From: Streptomyces sp. R21
GTDB lineage: Bacteria; Actinomycetota; Actinomycetes; Streptomycetales; Streptomycetaceae
Length of the DNA: 64,000 nucleotides
NCBI RefSeq assembly: GCF_041051975.1
Contig: NZ_CP163435.1
Span: 5,923,001 to 5,987,000, forward strand
Direction of reading: 5' to 3'
Part shown: one piece after another, positions 8,514 to 16,494 of the stretch
Layout of the letters: every line of letters starts with the position of its first letter
Numbering within the stretch: position 1 is the first letter of the stretch
The notes under the pieces: generated by a model
What the model was told of the DNA's origin: nothing
The model's database searches: none
The model's input: the letters and a program-made list of their open reading frames with translations, nothing else
Program-made: the position numbers and the translations under genes

Positions 8514-11500
8514 ATGAGCCTGCACGGTCTGCTCGACGCCGTCGTCAAGGACGCCGCACTCGCGGAAGCGGTGAAGGCTGCCACCGACGGCAACCGGATG
8601 CACATCGATCTGGTCGGCCCGCCAGCGGCCCGCCCCTTCGCCGTGGCCGCGCTCGCCCGGCAGGCGGGCCGCACCGTCCTCGCCGTGACGGCGACGGGCC
8701 GCGAGGCGGAGGACCTGGCGGCGGCGCTGCGCTCCCTGCTGCCGGCCGACACCGTCGCGGAGTATCCGTCCTGGGAGACCCTTCCGCACGAGCGGCTCTC
8801 GCCGCGCAGCGACACCGTCGGCCGCCGCCTCGCGGTGCTGCGCCGCCTCGCCCACCCGAGGCCCGACGACCCCGAGACCGGCCCGGTCTCCGTCGTCGTC
8901 GCCCCCGTCCGCTCGGTGCTCCAGCCGCAGGTCAAGGGCTTGGGTGACCTGGAGCCGGTGGCCCTGCGCACGGGCCAGAGCGCCGACCTGGGCGAGATCG
9001 TCGCAGCGCTCGCGGCAGCCGCGTACTCCCGGGTCGAGCTTGTCGAGAAGCGCGGCGAGTTCGCGGTCCGCGGCGGGATCCTCGATGTCTTCCCGCCCAC
9101 CGAGGAGCACCCGCTGCGCGTGGAGTTCTGGGGCGACGACGTCGAGGAGATCCGCTACTTCAAGGTCGCCGACCAGCGCTCCCTGGAAGTCGCCGACCAC
9201 GGCCTGTGGGCGCCGCCCTGCCGCGAACTGCTGCTCACCGATGACGTACGGCAGCGGGCCGCGGCCCTCGCCGAGGCCCACCCGGAGCTGGGTGAACTGC
9301 TCGGGAAGATCGCCGAGGGCATCGCCGTGGAAGGCATGGAGTCGCTGGCTCCGGTCCTCGTCGACGACATGGAGCTGCTGATCGACGTCCTCCCGAAGGG
9401 CTCGATGGCCGTCGTCTGCGACCCGGAGCGGGTGCGCACGCGCGCGGCGGACCTGGTGGCGACGTCGCAGGAGTTCCTCCAGGCGTCCTGGGCGGCCACG
9501 GCGGGCGGCGGCGAGGCCCCGATCGACGTCGGCGCGGCCTCCCTCTGGTCGATCGCGGACGTCCGGGACCGGGCCCGCGAGCTGGACATGATGTGGTGGT
9601 CGGTGTCGCCGTTCGCCGCCGACGAGGAGCTCGACGCAGACACGCTGAAGCTCGGCATGCACGCGCCCGAGACGTACCGCGGCGACACGGCGAAGGCCCT
9701 CGCCGACACGAAGGGCTGGCTCGCCGACAGCTGGCGGACGGTGTTCGTGACGGAGGCGCACGGCCCGGCCGCCCGTACCGTCGAGGTGCTGGGCGGCGAG
9801 GGCATCGCGGCCCGCCTCGAAACGGATCTCGCGGAGATCTCCCCGTCGGTCGTGCACGTCGCGTGCGGCTCCATCGACTACGGCTTCGTGGACCCGGCGC
9901 TCAAGCTCGCCGTCCTCACGGAGACCGACCTCACCGGCCAGAAGGCGGCCGGCAAGGACGGCGCCCGCATGCCCGCCCGCCGCCGCAAGACCATCGACCC
10001 GCTGACCCTCGAAGCGGGCGACTACATCGTCCACGAGGGCCACGGAGTCGGCCGCTACGTCGAGATGGTGCAGCGCACGGTCCAGGGCGCGACCCGCGAG
10101 TACCTGGTCGTGGAGTACGCGCCCGCCAAGCGCGGCCAGCCCGGCGACCGCCTCTACATCCCGACCGACCAGCTGGAACAGATCACCAAGTACGTGGGCG
10201 GCGAGGCCCCCACCCTCCACCGCCTCGGCGGCGCGGACTGGACGAAGACCAAGGCGCGCGCCAAGAAGGCCGTCAAGGAGATCGCCGCCGACCTGATCAA
10301 GCTCTACAGCGCGCGCATGGCGGCGCCCGGACACGCGTTCGGCTCGGACACCCCCTGGCAGCGCGAGCTGGAGGACGCCTTCCCGTACGCGGAGACGCCC
10401 GACCAGCTCACCACCATCGCCGAGGTCAAGGACGACATGGAGAAGACGGTCCCGATGGACCGCCTGATCTGCGGCGACGTGGGCTACGGCAAGACGGAGA
10501 TCGCGGTACGCGCAGCCTTCAAGGCCGTGCAGGACGGCAAGCAGGTCGCCGTCCTCGTACCGACCACGCTGCTGGTGCAGCAGCACTTCGGGACGTTCAG
10601 CGAGCGGTACTCCCAATTCCCGGTCAACGTGCGGGCGTTGAGCCGCTTCCAGACGGACACGGAGGCGAAGGGCACCCTGGAGGGTCTGCGCGAGGGGGCG
10701 GTGGACGTCGTCATCGGCACGCACCGGCTGTTCTCGTCCGAGACGAAGTTCAAGGACCTCGGCCTGGTCATCGTCGACGAGGAGCAGCGCTTCGGCGTCG
10801 AGCACAAGGAGCAGCTGAAGAAGCTCCGCGCGAACGTGGACGTGCTGACCATGTCGGCGACCCCGATCCCCCGCACGCTGGAGATGGCGGTGACGGGCAT
10901 CCGCGAGATGTCCACCATCACCACCCCGCCGGAGGAGCGCCACCCGGTGCTCACCTTCGTCGGCCCGTACGAGGAGAAGCAGATCGGTGCGGCGATCCGC
11001 CGTGAACTCCTGCGCGAGGGCCAGGTCTTCTACATCCACAACCGCGTCGAATCGATCGACCGGGCGGCCGCGCGACTGCGCGAGATCGTCCCCGAGGCAC
11101 GCATCGCGACCGCGCACGGCCAGATGTCCGAGCAGACCCTGGAGCAGGTCGTCGTCGACTTCTGGGAGAAGAAGTACGACGTCCTCGTCTCCACGACCAT
11201 CGTCGAGTCGGGCATCGACATCTCCAACGCCAACACGCTCATCGTGGAGCGCGGCGACAACTTCGGCCTCTCCCAACTGCACCAGCTGCGCGGGCGGGTC
11301 GGGCGAGGCCGGGAGCGCGGTTACGCCTACTTCCTGTACCCGCCGGAGAAGCCGCTGACGGAGACGGCGCACGAGCGGCTCGCGACCATCGCCCAGCACA
11401 CGGAGATGGGCGCGGGCATGTACGTCGCCATGAAGGACCTCGAGATCCGCGGCGCGGGCAACCTCCTCGGCGGCGAGCAGTCCGGCCACATCGCGGGCGT

Positions 11501-12044
11501 CGGCTTCGACCTGTACGTCCGCATGGTCGGCGAGGCCGTCGCGGACTACCGGGCGTCGCTGGAGGGCGGTGTGGAGGAGGAGCCGCCGCTCGAGGTCAAG
11601 ATCGAACTGCCGGTCGACGCGCACGTCCCCCACGACTACGCGCCCGGCGAGCGGCTCAGGCTGCAGGCCTACCGCTCCATCGCCTCCGCCAACACGGAGG
11701 AGGACATCAAGTCCGTACGCGAGGAACTGACCGACCGCTACGGCAAGTTGCCCGAGCCGGTGGAGAACCTGCTGCTCGTCGCCGGGCTCCGGATGCTCGC
11801 CCGGGCGTGCGGCGTCGGCGAGATCGTGCTGCAGGGCACCAACATCCGCTTCGCACCGGTGGAGCTGCGGGAGTCGCAGGAGCTGCGGCTGAAGCGGCTG
11901 TACCCCGGCACCGTCATCAAGCCGGCCGCACACCAGGTGCTCGTGCCGCGCCCGAAGACGGCGAAGGTGGGCGGGAAGCCCTTGGTCGGACGGGAGTTGC
12001 TGGGGTGGACGGGGGAGTTCCTGGCTTCGGTTCTCGGGTCTTAG
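8514..12044 (+). CDS. mfd: Transcription-repair coupling factor Mfd
   Basis: Mfd (1176 aa, normal length) displaces RNA polymerase stalled at DNA lesions and recruits UvrA for excision repair. Domains in order are the UvrB-like N-terminal module (residues about 20-400, with WETLPHERLSP), a linker, the CarD/RID-type RNA-polymerase-interacting domain (about 495-570, GDYIVHEGHGVGRY), and an SF2 helicase/translocase. The translocase has Walker A GDVGYGKTE (655-663), DEEQ (755-758) and the SATPIPRTL motif, then LRGRVGRGRERGYAY and the C-terminal regulatory TRCF domain. The ATG at 8514 begins MSLHGLLDAVV, the expected N-terminus. Upstream in-frame codons belong to the DUF2079-mfd intergenic repeat. 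No strong Shine-Dalgarno precedes it. Confidence 0.97.
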   Translation: MSLHGLLDAVVKDAALAEAVKAATDGNRMHIDLVGPPAARPFAVAALARQAGRTVLAVTATGREAEDLAAALRSLLPADTVAEYPSWETLPHERLSPRSDTVGRRLAVLRRLAHPRPDDPETGPVSVVVAPVRSVLQPQVKGLGDLEPVALRTGQSADLGEIVAALAAAAYSRVELVEKRGEFAVRGGILDVFPPTEEHPLRVEFWGDDVEEIRYFKVADQRSLEVADHGLWAPPCRELLLTDDVRQRAAALAEAHPELGELLGKIAEGIAVEGMESLAPVLVDDMELLIDVLPKGSMAVVCDPERVRTRAADLVATSQEFLQASWAATAGGGEAPIDVGAASLWSIADVRDRARELDMMWWSVSPFAADEELDADTLKLGMHAPETYRGDTAKALADTKGWLADSWRTVFVTEAHGPAARTVEVLGGEGIAARLETDLAEISPSVVHVACGSIDYGFVDPALKLAVLTETDLTGQKAAGKDGARMPARRRKTIDPLTLEAGDYIVHEGHGVGRYVEMVQRTVQGATREYLVVEYAPAKRGQPGDRLYIPTDQLEQITKYVGGEAPTLHRLGGADWTKTKARAKKAVKEIAADLIKLYSARMAAPGHAFGSDTPWQRELEDAFPYAETPDQLTTIAEVKDDMEKTVPMDRLICGDVGYGKTEIAVRAAFKAVQDGKQVAVLVPTTLLVQQHFGTFSERYSQFPVNVRALSRFQTDTEAKGTLEGLREGAVDVVIGTHRLFSSETKFKDLGLVIVDEEQRFGVEHKEQLKKLRANVDVLTMSATPIPRTLEMAVTGIREMSTITTPPEERHPVLTFVGPYEEKQIGAAIRRELLREGQVFYIHNRVESIDRAAARLREIVPEARIATAHGQMSEQTLEQVVVDFWEKKYDVLVSTTIVESGIDISNANTLIVERGDNFGLSQLHQLRGRVGRGRERGYAYFLYPPEKPLTETAHERLATIAQHTEMGAGMYVAMKDLEIRGAGNLLGGEQSGHIAGVGFDLYVRMVGEAVADYRASLEGGVEEEPPLEVKIELPVDAHVPHDYAPGERLRLQAYRSIASANTEEDIKSVREELTDRYGKLPEPVENLLLVAGLRMLARACGVGEIVLQGTNIRFAPVELRESQELRLKRLYPGTVIKPAAHQVLVPRPKTAKVGGKPLVGRELLGWTGEFLASVLGS

Positions 12045-12046
12045 GC

Positions 12047-12160
12047 GGTCACGGGCGGTCGTAGGCGCTCGTGGGTCGTCGTAGGCGGTCATGGGCAGTC
12101 GTAGGCAGTCGTGGGTGGTCGTGGGTGTAGTAGGTCATCGTGGGCGGTAGTTGGTCGTCG
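12047..12160. repeat. Degenerate 20-bp tandem repeat
   Basis: About five imperfect units follow the mfd stop. Each is near 20 bp and built on TCGTAGGC(G/A)GTC(A/G)TGGG(C/T)(A/G)G, with an inner period near 10. Units drift towards the end. It lies between mfd and the MerR gene, has no coding potential of its own, and is not a CRISPR (no conserved spacer/repeat alternation). Confidence 0.7.
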
Positions 12161-12195
12161 TACAGGTCGTAGAGGGCTGGTGGGGAGCTTCGGGC

Positions 12196-12564
12196 GTGCG
12201 GATCGGTGAGCTGGCGCGGGTGACGGGGGCGAGCCCGCGCGCCCTGCGCCACTACGAGGAGGCGGGCCTCATCGACGCCCGGCGCGCGGCGAACGGCTAC
12301 CGCCTGTACGACGAGGGGACCGTCACGCGCGTCCGTAACATCCGCCACCTCCTGGTCGGCGGCCTCACCGTCGACGACGTACGCGCCTTCCTGCCCTGCC
12401 TGGACGGCGACATCACCGCCGGGACCATGTCCGCCAAGGCGCTTCAGGTCGCCCTCAAGCGCCTTGCGGTCATCGACGAACGCATCGCGGCGCAGACGGC
12501 GGTCAGGGAGCGGCTCGCGGCGGCTCTGCGGGAGGCGGGGGCGGCGGGTCTCGGTCAGGGGTGA
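12196..12564 (+). CDS. MerR family transcriptional regulator
   Basis: This is a 122-aa regulator. The N-terminal MerR helix-turn-helix reads VRIGELARVTGASPRALRHYEE (written here in halves: VRIGELARVTG, then ASPRALRHYEE), followed by the wing with GYRLYDEG (about residues 36-43) and a C-terminal dimerisation helix (about 75-118). No cysteine pattern for metal sensing or Fe-S binding is visible, so it is not a SoxR or mercury sensor; a small-ligand or orphan type is likelier. The GTG at 12196 is chosen because the MerR domain begins there, with GGGGAG eight bases upstream. It faces the SDR gene convergently (39-bp gap). The SDR promoter at 13383-13415 looks like a MerR-type promoter, so the SDR is the obvious target. 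Confidence 0.88.
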   Translation: MRIGELARVTGASPRALRHYEEAGLIDARRAANGYRLYDEGTVTRVRNIRHLLVGGLTVDDVRAFLPCLDGDITAGTMSAKALQVALKRLAVIDERIAAQTAVRERLAAALREAGAAGLGQG

Positions 12565-12602
12565 GGGGGCTCGGTCGGGGGCGTGTCGTCGGCTTCCGCT
12601 CC

Positions 12603-13376
12603 TCAGCTGACGACGGCTCCGCCGTCCACCGGGAGAACGACTCCGGTGACGAACGAGGCGCCGGGCGAGGCCAGTTGGGTGATCGCCCAAGCCACCTCTT
12701 CAGGACGGCCGACGCGGCCCAGGGGGAGGTGGTCGAGCTGCCACTTCCGGATCGCGGCGCGCTGCTCGGGGGTGTACGCCGCGTGGTCGGCGATGGGCGT
12801 CTCGATCGGGCCGGGGGCCACGGCCGCCACCCGGATCCCGCGCGGCGCGAGTTCGACGGCCCAGCTCCGGGTGAGCGTGTCCAGGGCCGCCTTGCCTGCC
12901 GCGTACAGGGAGTTGCCCGGCCAGCCGCGCTGCCCGATCGCGGTCGTCACGTTCACGACGACGCCGCGGCTGTCCTCCAGGGCGGGCAGCGCCGCCTGCG
13001 TGAGAAGGACCGGGGCGATGAGGTTGGTGGCGAGCAGGGGCTGGACCGAGGCGCGGGTGTAGGTGGCCAGGGAGTCGCTGCCCGTGATGCCCGCGTTGTT
13101 GACCAGGACATCCAGCCGTCCGTGGGTGTCGAGGACAGTGCGGACGATGTGGGCGGGGCCGTCCTCGGCGGTGATGTCGGCGACGAGCGGGGTGATCAAC
13201 TCCGGGTCGTGCGCGGCGGTTTCGGCCAGCGGGCCGGGCCTGCGGCCGACGGCGACGACGCGCGCCCCCTCCGCGGCGAAGGCGTGGGCGGCGGCGCGAC
13301 CGATGCCGGTACCGGCTCCGGTGATGAGGACGGTGCGGGTTTCGGGGCGGGGTTCGGTCTCCGTGGTGGTGTCCAT
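12603..13376 (-). CDS. SDR family NAD(P)-dependent oxidoreductase
   Basis: This is a classical short-chain dehydrogenase/reductase, 257 aa. The cofactor-binding motif is TGAGTGIG (about residues 20-27), NNAG is at about 91-94, and the active site YAAGK has Tyr and Lys in the YxxxK spacing (about 156-160). The usual catalytic Ser is replaced by Thr in NVTTAIG. The end DGGAVVS is typical. The ATG at 13376 fits the family N-terminus; longer in-frame extension upstream reads through the promoter and is rejected. No Shine-Dalgarno precedes the ATG, and a predicted promoter places transcription start at or next to it, so the mRNA may be leaderless. Substrate unknown. Confidence 0.9.
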   Translation of the reverse strand: MDTTTETEPRPETRTVLITGAGTGIGRAAAHAFAAEGARVVAVGRRPGPLAETAAHDPELITPLVADITAEDGPAHIVRTVLDTHGRLDVLVNNAGITGSDSLATYTRASVQPLLATNLIAPVLLTQAALPALEDSRGVVVNVTTAIGQRGWPGNSLYAAGKAALDTLTRSWAVELAPRGIRVAAVAPGPIETPIADHAAYTPEQRAAIRKWQLDHLPLGRVGRPEEVAWAITQLASPGASFVTGVVLPVDGGAVVS

Positions 13377-13382
13377 GGGGAG

Positions 13383-13415
13383 ATCGTCGGACCCTGCCGC
13401 CAGTGTCAGGGTCAA
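13383..13415 (-). promoter_or_regulatory. MerR-type promoter/operator of the SDR gene
   Basis: On the minus strand a TTGACC (-35, 13415-13410) is followed by an inverted repeat GACCCTG...CAGGGTC (arms 13413-13407 and 13396-13390) and a -10-like GACGAT (13388-13383). An over-long spacer (19-21 bp) filled by a dyad is the hallmark of MerR-activated promoters. The start point would fall at about 13376, the ATG itself. The MerR gene at 12196 is the likely regulator. Confidence 0.6.
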
Positions 13416-13512
13416 GCGGTTGAGGGCGCGGGTCGAGGCCGGGGTCGGGGGCGGGGCCGGATCTGCGGCCGGAGAGCGGTGCCGCGCGGTGCCGCCGAAG
13501 AGGGAAGGGGAA

Positions 13513-13545
13513 GCCCCCCGCGGGAGGTTGGTTCCCGCGAGGGGC
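13513..13545. terminator. Terminator hairpin after the antitoxin-like gene
   Basis: The hairpin has GC-rich arms (CCCCCCGCGGGA against TCCCGCGAGGGG) and a short loop, 50 bases downstream of the minus-strand stop at 13598. No T-run. Confidence 0.6.
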
Positions 13546-13597
13546 CTCTGTTCCCTGCATTGGGTTCTGTCGGCTGGATGCCTCCGTGCGTCTCCGG

Positions 13598-13777
13598 TTA
13601 CGGCTGTTCGGGCCTGTCGCGGTCCATGCCCAGCGCGCCTTCTGCCCGCTGCTGCGCGTCGTCGACCTTGTCCGCGTACTTGTCGCCCGTCTTGTCGTTG
13701 ATTTTCTGTTCCCCGGCGTCGGACATGTCCTTGGCCTTGTCCTGCGCCTGGTTCTTGAATCTGTCGAAGATGCCCAT
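13598..13777 (-). CDS. MT0933-like antitoxin family protein (small, charged)
   Basis: This is a 59-aa very hydrophilic protein: MGIFDRFKNQAQDKAKDMSD followed by repeated Lys/Asp/Gln heptads and a KTGDKYADKVDDAQQ segment. The lead MGxxDxxKxxA and the TGxKYxDK core match the MT0933-like antitoxin (PF14013) pattern that is common, usually in several copies, in actinomycetes. No toxin gene is beside it, so the toxin-antitoxin role is family naming rather than evidence; such proteins also look like CsbD-type stress proteins. The start at 13777 has GGAAGGAG seven bases upstream; the upstream in-frame ATG at 13807 lacks one. Confidence 0.75.
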   Translation of the reverse strand: MGIFDRFKNQAQDKAKDMSDAGEQKINDKTGDKYADKVDDAQQRAEGALGMDRDRPEQP

Positions 13778-13941
13778 CCAGAGCTCCTTCCGGAGGTGAG
13801 TCACCACCGACCATACGCCCGGCGTGCACCTATTGCCCGTTGAGGGGTGGTATGGGGGAGGGGTGCGGGCGGCTACGGTGGGCAGCAGGGGAGAGGCACG
13901 CCCGTACAGGGCGGTCCCGGGGAGGCAAGGGGAGGGACGTC

Positions 13942-14655
13942 GTGGCGCGTCTGAGGAGTGGGGTGGCCCTTGCCGCTCTGCTGGTGCTCACCATCAGCGG
14001 CTGTACGGAGGAGACCACGGGGTCCGCGGGCCCGCAGGAGTCGGGGGCCGGCGGCGCCGCCCTCACCGCGGCGGACTCGCTGACGGTCAAGGGCCGGGCC
14101 CCCAAGACGGGTTACAGCAGGGAGCGGTTCGGCAGTGCCTGGGCGGACACCGACTCCAACAGCTGCGACACACGGGACGACATACTCAAGCGGGATCTGA
14201 AGGACGTGAAGTTCACCAGCGGGAAGTGCAGGGTCCGCTCCGGCCTGCTGGATCCCGACCCGTACAGCGGCAAGAACGTCACGTTCACCCGGGGCCGCAG
14301 CGAGGTGGACATAGACCACCTCATCGCCCTCTCGGACGCCTGGCAGAAGGGCGCCAAGTACTGGGACGCCGGCAAGCGCATCGCCCTGGCCAACGACCCG
14401 CTCAACCTCCTCGCCGTCGGCGCCACCCCCAACCGCAGCAAGGGCGACGGTGACACGGCGACCTGGCTCCCGCCGAACAAGGCGTACCGCTGCACGTATG
14501 TGGCCGCGCAGGTGGCCGTGAAGAAGAAGTACGGGCTGTGGGTCACGGCGGCGGAGAAGGCCGCGATGAAGAAGGTCCTGATCACCTGCCCCGGCCAGCG
14601 ACTCCCCTCCGGCGGCAACCCGACACAGGCGCCGAAGCGGTTCCACGCGAACTGA
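13942..14655 (+). CDS. Secreted HNH-family nuclease lipoprotein (DUF1524/GmrSD C-terminal type)
   Basis: This is a 237-aa protein. A lipoprotein signal peptide ends in TISGC (Cys21), then a disordered linker runs to about residue 50. The nuclease domain contains DIDHLIALSDAW (about 130-141; the DxDHxxxL motif gives the catalytic His) and ANDPLNLLAVGATPNRSKGD (about 155-174), the Asn-rich beta-beta-alpha metal site of HNH/DUF1524 proteins. Such exported nucleases are frequent in Streptomyces and probably degrade extracellular nucleic acid. GTG start with GGAGGG five bases upstream. It is convergent with the next lipoprotein gene over a long hairpin. Confidence 0.87.
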   Translation: MARLRSGVALAALLVLTISGCTEETTGSAGPQESGAGGAALTAADSLTVKGRAPKTGYSRERFGSAWADTDSNSCDTRDDILKRDLKDVKFTSGKCRVRSGLLDPDPYSGKNVTFTRGRSEVDIDHLIALSDAWQKGAKYWDAGKRIALANDPLNLLAVGATPNRSKGDGDTATWLPPNKAYRCTYVAAQVAVKKKYGLWVTAAEKAAMKKVLITCPGQRLPSGGNPTQAPKRFHAN

Positions 14656-14666
14656 GGCGCGGACAC

Positions 14667-14727
14667 GCCGTGTACGTCGAGCCCAAGGTGTGGGTGCGGC
14701 ACACCCTTTGAGCTCGACGTGCACGGC
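14667..14727. terminator. Bidirectional terminator, long imperfect hairpin
   Basis: The hairpin has arms of about 26 bp (14667-14692 and about 14700-14727) with two mismatches and one bulge, placed exactly between convergent genes. Confidence 0.8.
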
Positions 14728-14731
14728 TGGG

Positions 14732-15469
14732 TCAGCGGCCGAGCTTGTCCAGGTCGAGGACCTTGCCGCTGGGGGCGTTGGCCGGGACCGGCTTGTTGTA
14801 GTCGGTGAAGGTGAGAGTCCCGGGGTCCTTGGCGGACTTGCTGTCGATCCGCAGCAGGTAGGGCTTTCCCCGGGTGGCCACGTAGAGGGTGTAGCTGTCC
14901 TTGCCGTCCTTCTCGTGGAGGACGATCGCCGGGGTGCCGTCGACCGTGGTGGTCCTGCCGCGGGTCGCGTCGGAGTTCACGTCCGTGGCGTCGGCGAGCA
15001 CCGTGTCGAGGTCGCAGAAGCTCGCGATGTCCTTGGCATCCGAGCCGGTCGCGGCCATCTTGGTCCACTTGCCGGCCATCATCTTCACGACCGCGTCGGT
15101 CTCCTCCTTGGAGTCGCCGCCGGCCTGGTCGCGCAGGAACTCCTCGTCGTACTTCGCGTAGAGGGTGTCCCCGGTCTTGATGAGGTCGGCCTTGCCCTTG
15201 CCGCCCATGCTCATCGTTCCGGCGCACTCGCCCTTCTTGTCGAGGGCCATGTCGATCCGGATCGTGCCCCCGGACTCGTCGTCGGGGACGTCGCCCTTCA
15301 TGCGGAGCGACGAGGCGCCGGTGGTGGCCTTCACGGACCGGTCGGCGATCTCGCCCCCGCTGAGCCCGGCGAACGGGCCCTTCGGCTTGTCCTCGCCGGA
15401 CATGCAGCCGGTGAGGGACGCAGTGGCCGCGGCGGCGAGGCAGAGGGCGGCAAGTGCGGTGCGACGCAT
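14732..15469 (-). CDS. Lipoprotein, LppX/LprG-like fold
   Basis: This is a 245-aa lipoprotein with signal peptide MRRTALAALCLAAAATASLTG and lipobox LTGC (Cys22). The mature part has the features of actinobacterial LppX/LprAFG-type proteins. An early helix reads LSGGEIADRSVKAT, then antiparallel strands alternate (SLRMKGDVP, GTIRIDMALD, TLYAKYDEEFL), and a strand carries a substrate-like DGTPAIVLHEKDGKDSYTLYV. Family members hold lipid or lipidated ligands in a hydrophobic pocket, but for Streptomyces homologues no ligand is known. A single gene followed by the hairpin at 14667-14727. Function is inferred from fold resemblance only. Confidence 0.75.
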   Translation of the reverse strand: MRRTALAALCLAAAATASLTGCMSGEDKPKGPFAGLSGGEIADRSVKATTGASSLRMKGDVPDDESGGTIRIDMALDKKGECAGTMSMGGKGKADLIKTGDTLYAKYDEEFLRDQAGGDSKEETDAVVKMMAGKWTKMAATGSDAKDIASFCDLDTVLADATDVNSDATRGRTTTVDGTPAIVLHEKDGKDSYTLYVATRGKPYLLRIDSKSAKDPGTLTFTDYNKPVPANAPSGKVLDLDKLGR

Positions 15470-15592
15470 GAGAGTTCCTTGTGATGAGACGAGTGAAGTG
15501 TGGGGGGAGGAGCGCGCGGGTGAAGGCGCGCTGGGGCGGTGGCCGACCGGAGGTGCGGGTCGGAGGTGCGGGCCGGAGGTGCGGGACCGGCG

Positions 15593-16300
15593 TCAGCCGG
15601 TCTTCTTCCAGTCCTGGCAGCCCACCGTCTTGAAGTAGGCGTCACCGGCGCTGATGGTGACGACGGCCGTACCGGTCACGTTGTTGTTCGCCGCGATCGA
15701 CTCCAGCGAGTGCGAGGCGTCCTTGGCGCGCTCCCAGTAGCAGGAGTCGTCCTTGTTCCCGGTGGACTTGTAGGTGCCGGGCGTGATGTCGGCGCCCACT
15801 CTGTGCATACCGCCGTCGCCCTTGATGGAGGAAGCGGGCGTGCCGGACGCCTTCGCGGGGACGGCCTCCCAGTCCTTGCAGCCGTTGGACTTGAAGAGCT
15901 TGTCGCTCGCCAGAATCGTCACGTAGCTGGTGCCGCTGACGTTGTCGTTGGAGATGATCGACTCCGGGTCGCCCGAGGCGTTCTTGGCGCGCTCCCAGTA
16001 GCACATGTCATCGGTGTTGCCGCTGGTCCGGTAGGTGCCGGGCTTGACGTCCGAGCCGACCTGGAAGTCGCCGTCCCCCGCGAACGCGACCTTCTTCTCG
16101 GCCTTGCCCGCCGCGGCGTCCGCCTTGGTGCCCCCCTTGGCGTCGGCCTTCTTCCCGGATTCGGGCCCGGCGGAGGCGGCGGAGCCCTTGCCGGTCTTGT
16201 CGGAGCCGTTGTCACTGTTGCCGCCGGCGTTGGCCGACACCACTCCGATGACGACGACACCCACGACGGCCCCCAGCGCGATCTTGCCCTTCATACCCAT
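15593..16300 (-). CDS. Secreted/anchored protein with two tandem Cys-containing repeat domains
   Basis: This 235-aa protein is not a named family I know. An N-terminal hydrophobic signal or anchor (residues about 4-22, IALGAVVGVVVIGVVSANA) is followed by a Lys/Ala/Gly-rich spacer (to about 78). Two copies of a domain of about 70 aa follow, each with V(G)xDxxPGTYxSxGNxDDxCYWERAK, here given in parts: PGTY(R/K), then CYWERAK, then S(I/L)(I/A)(S/A)(N)(D/N)N, ending GC(K/Q)DW. Each copy has two cysteines, probably one disulfide. A homologue with a single copy of the domain lies at 39299-39847. The start at 16300 has GGAGGGG six bases upstream. Surface or wall localisation is inferred. Confidence 0.75.
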   Translation of the reverse strand: MGMKGKIALGAVVGVVVIGVVSANAGGNSDNGSDKTGKGSAASAGPESGKKADAKGGTKADAAAGKAEKKVAFAGDGDFQVGSDVKPGTYRTSGNTDDMCYWERAKNASGDPESIISNDNVSGTSYVTILASDKLFKSNGCKDWEAVPAKASGTPASSIKGDGGMHRVGADITPGTYKSTGNKDDSCYWERAKDASHSLESIAANNNVTGTAVVTISAGDAYFKTVGCQDWKKTG

Positions 16301-16377
16301 GACAGTCCCCTCCCCAAAGGGTGGCGGCCGCCTCTTTCCCGGCGGCCGCTCATCCGGTGGGTCAATAAGAACAGAGG

Positions 16378-16405
16378 CTGTGAACCGAGTCAACACGGTT
16401 CACAG
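16378..16405. promoter_or_regulatory. Long palindrome in the divergent intergenic region
   Basis: There are perfect 10-bp arms CTGTGAACCG (16378-16387) and CGGTTCACAG (16396-16405) with an 8-base spacer. A further half-site GGCTGTGAAGCG lies at about 16422-16433. It is placed between the secreted tandem-domain gene (minus) and the orphan methylase gene (plus), so it could control either or both. The half-site resembles TGTGAAC sites of Rex-type regulators, but the spacing is much larger. Confidence 0.55.
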
Positions 16406-16494
16406 GGTTGGATGTGTACACGGCTGTGAAGCGGTAGATCTTGCGTACGCCGCTATGCTCGACGCCACACACCAGGACGAGGGGAGCCGGGCGG

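Noticed and set aside
8253..12092. Very long open frame (about 1279 codons) antisense to mfd
   Set aside because: It is a GC-bias shadow: Arg/Ala/Gly/Leu-rich with no domain, exactly opposite a complete and well-conserved mfd.
12047..12160. CRISPR-like array
   Set aside because: Repeats are degenerate and contiguous, with no spacers and no cas genes.
13598..13777. Complete toxin-antitoxin module
   Set aside because: The small MT0933-like protein has no adjacent toxin gene; SDR and HNH neighbours are unrelated.
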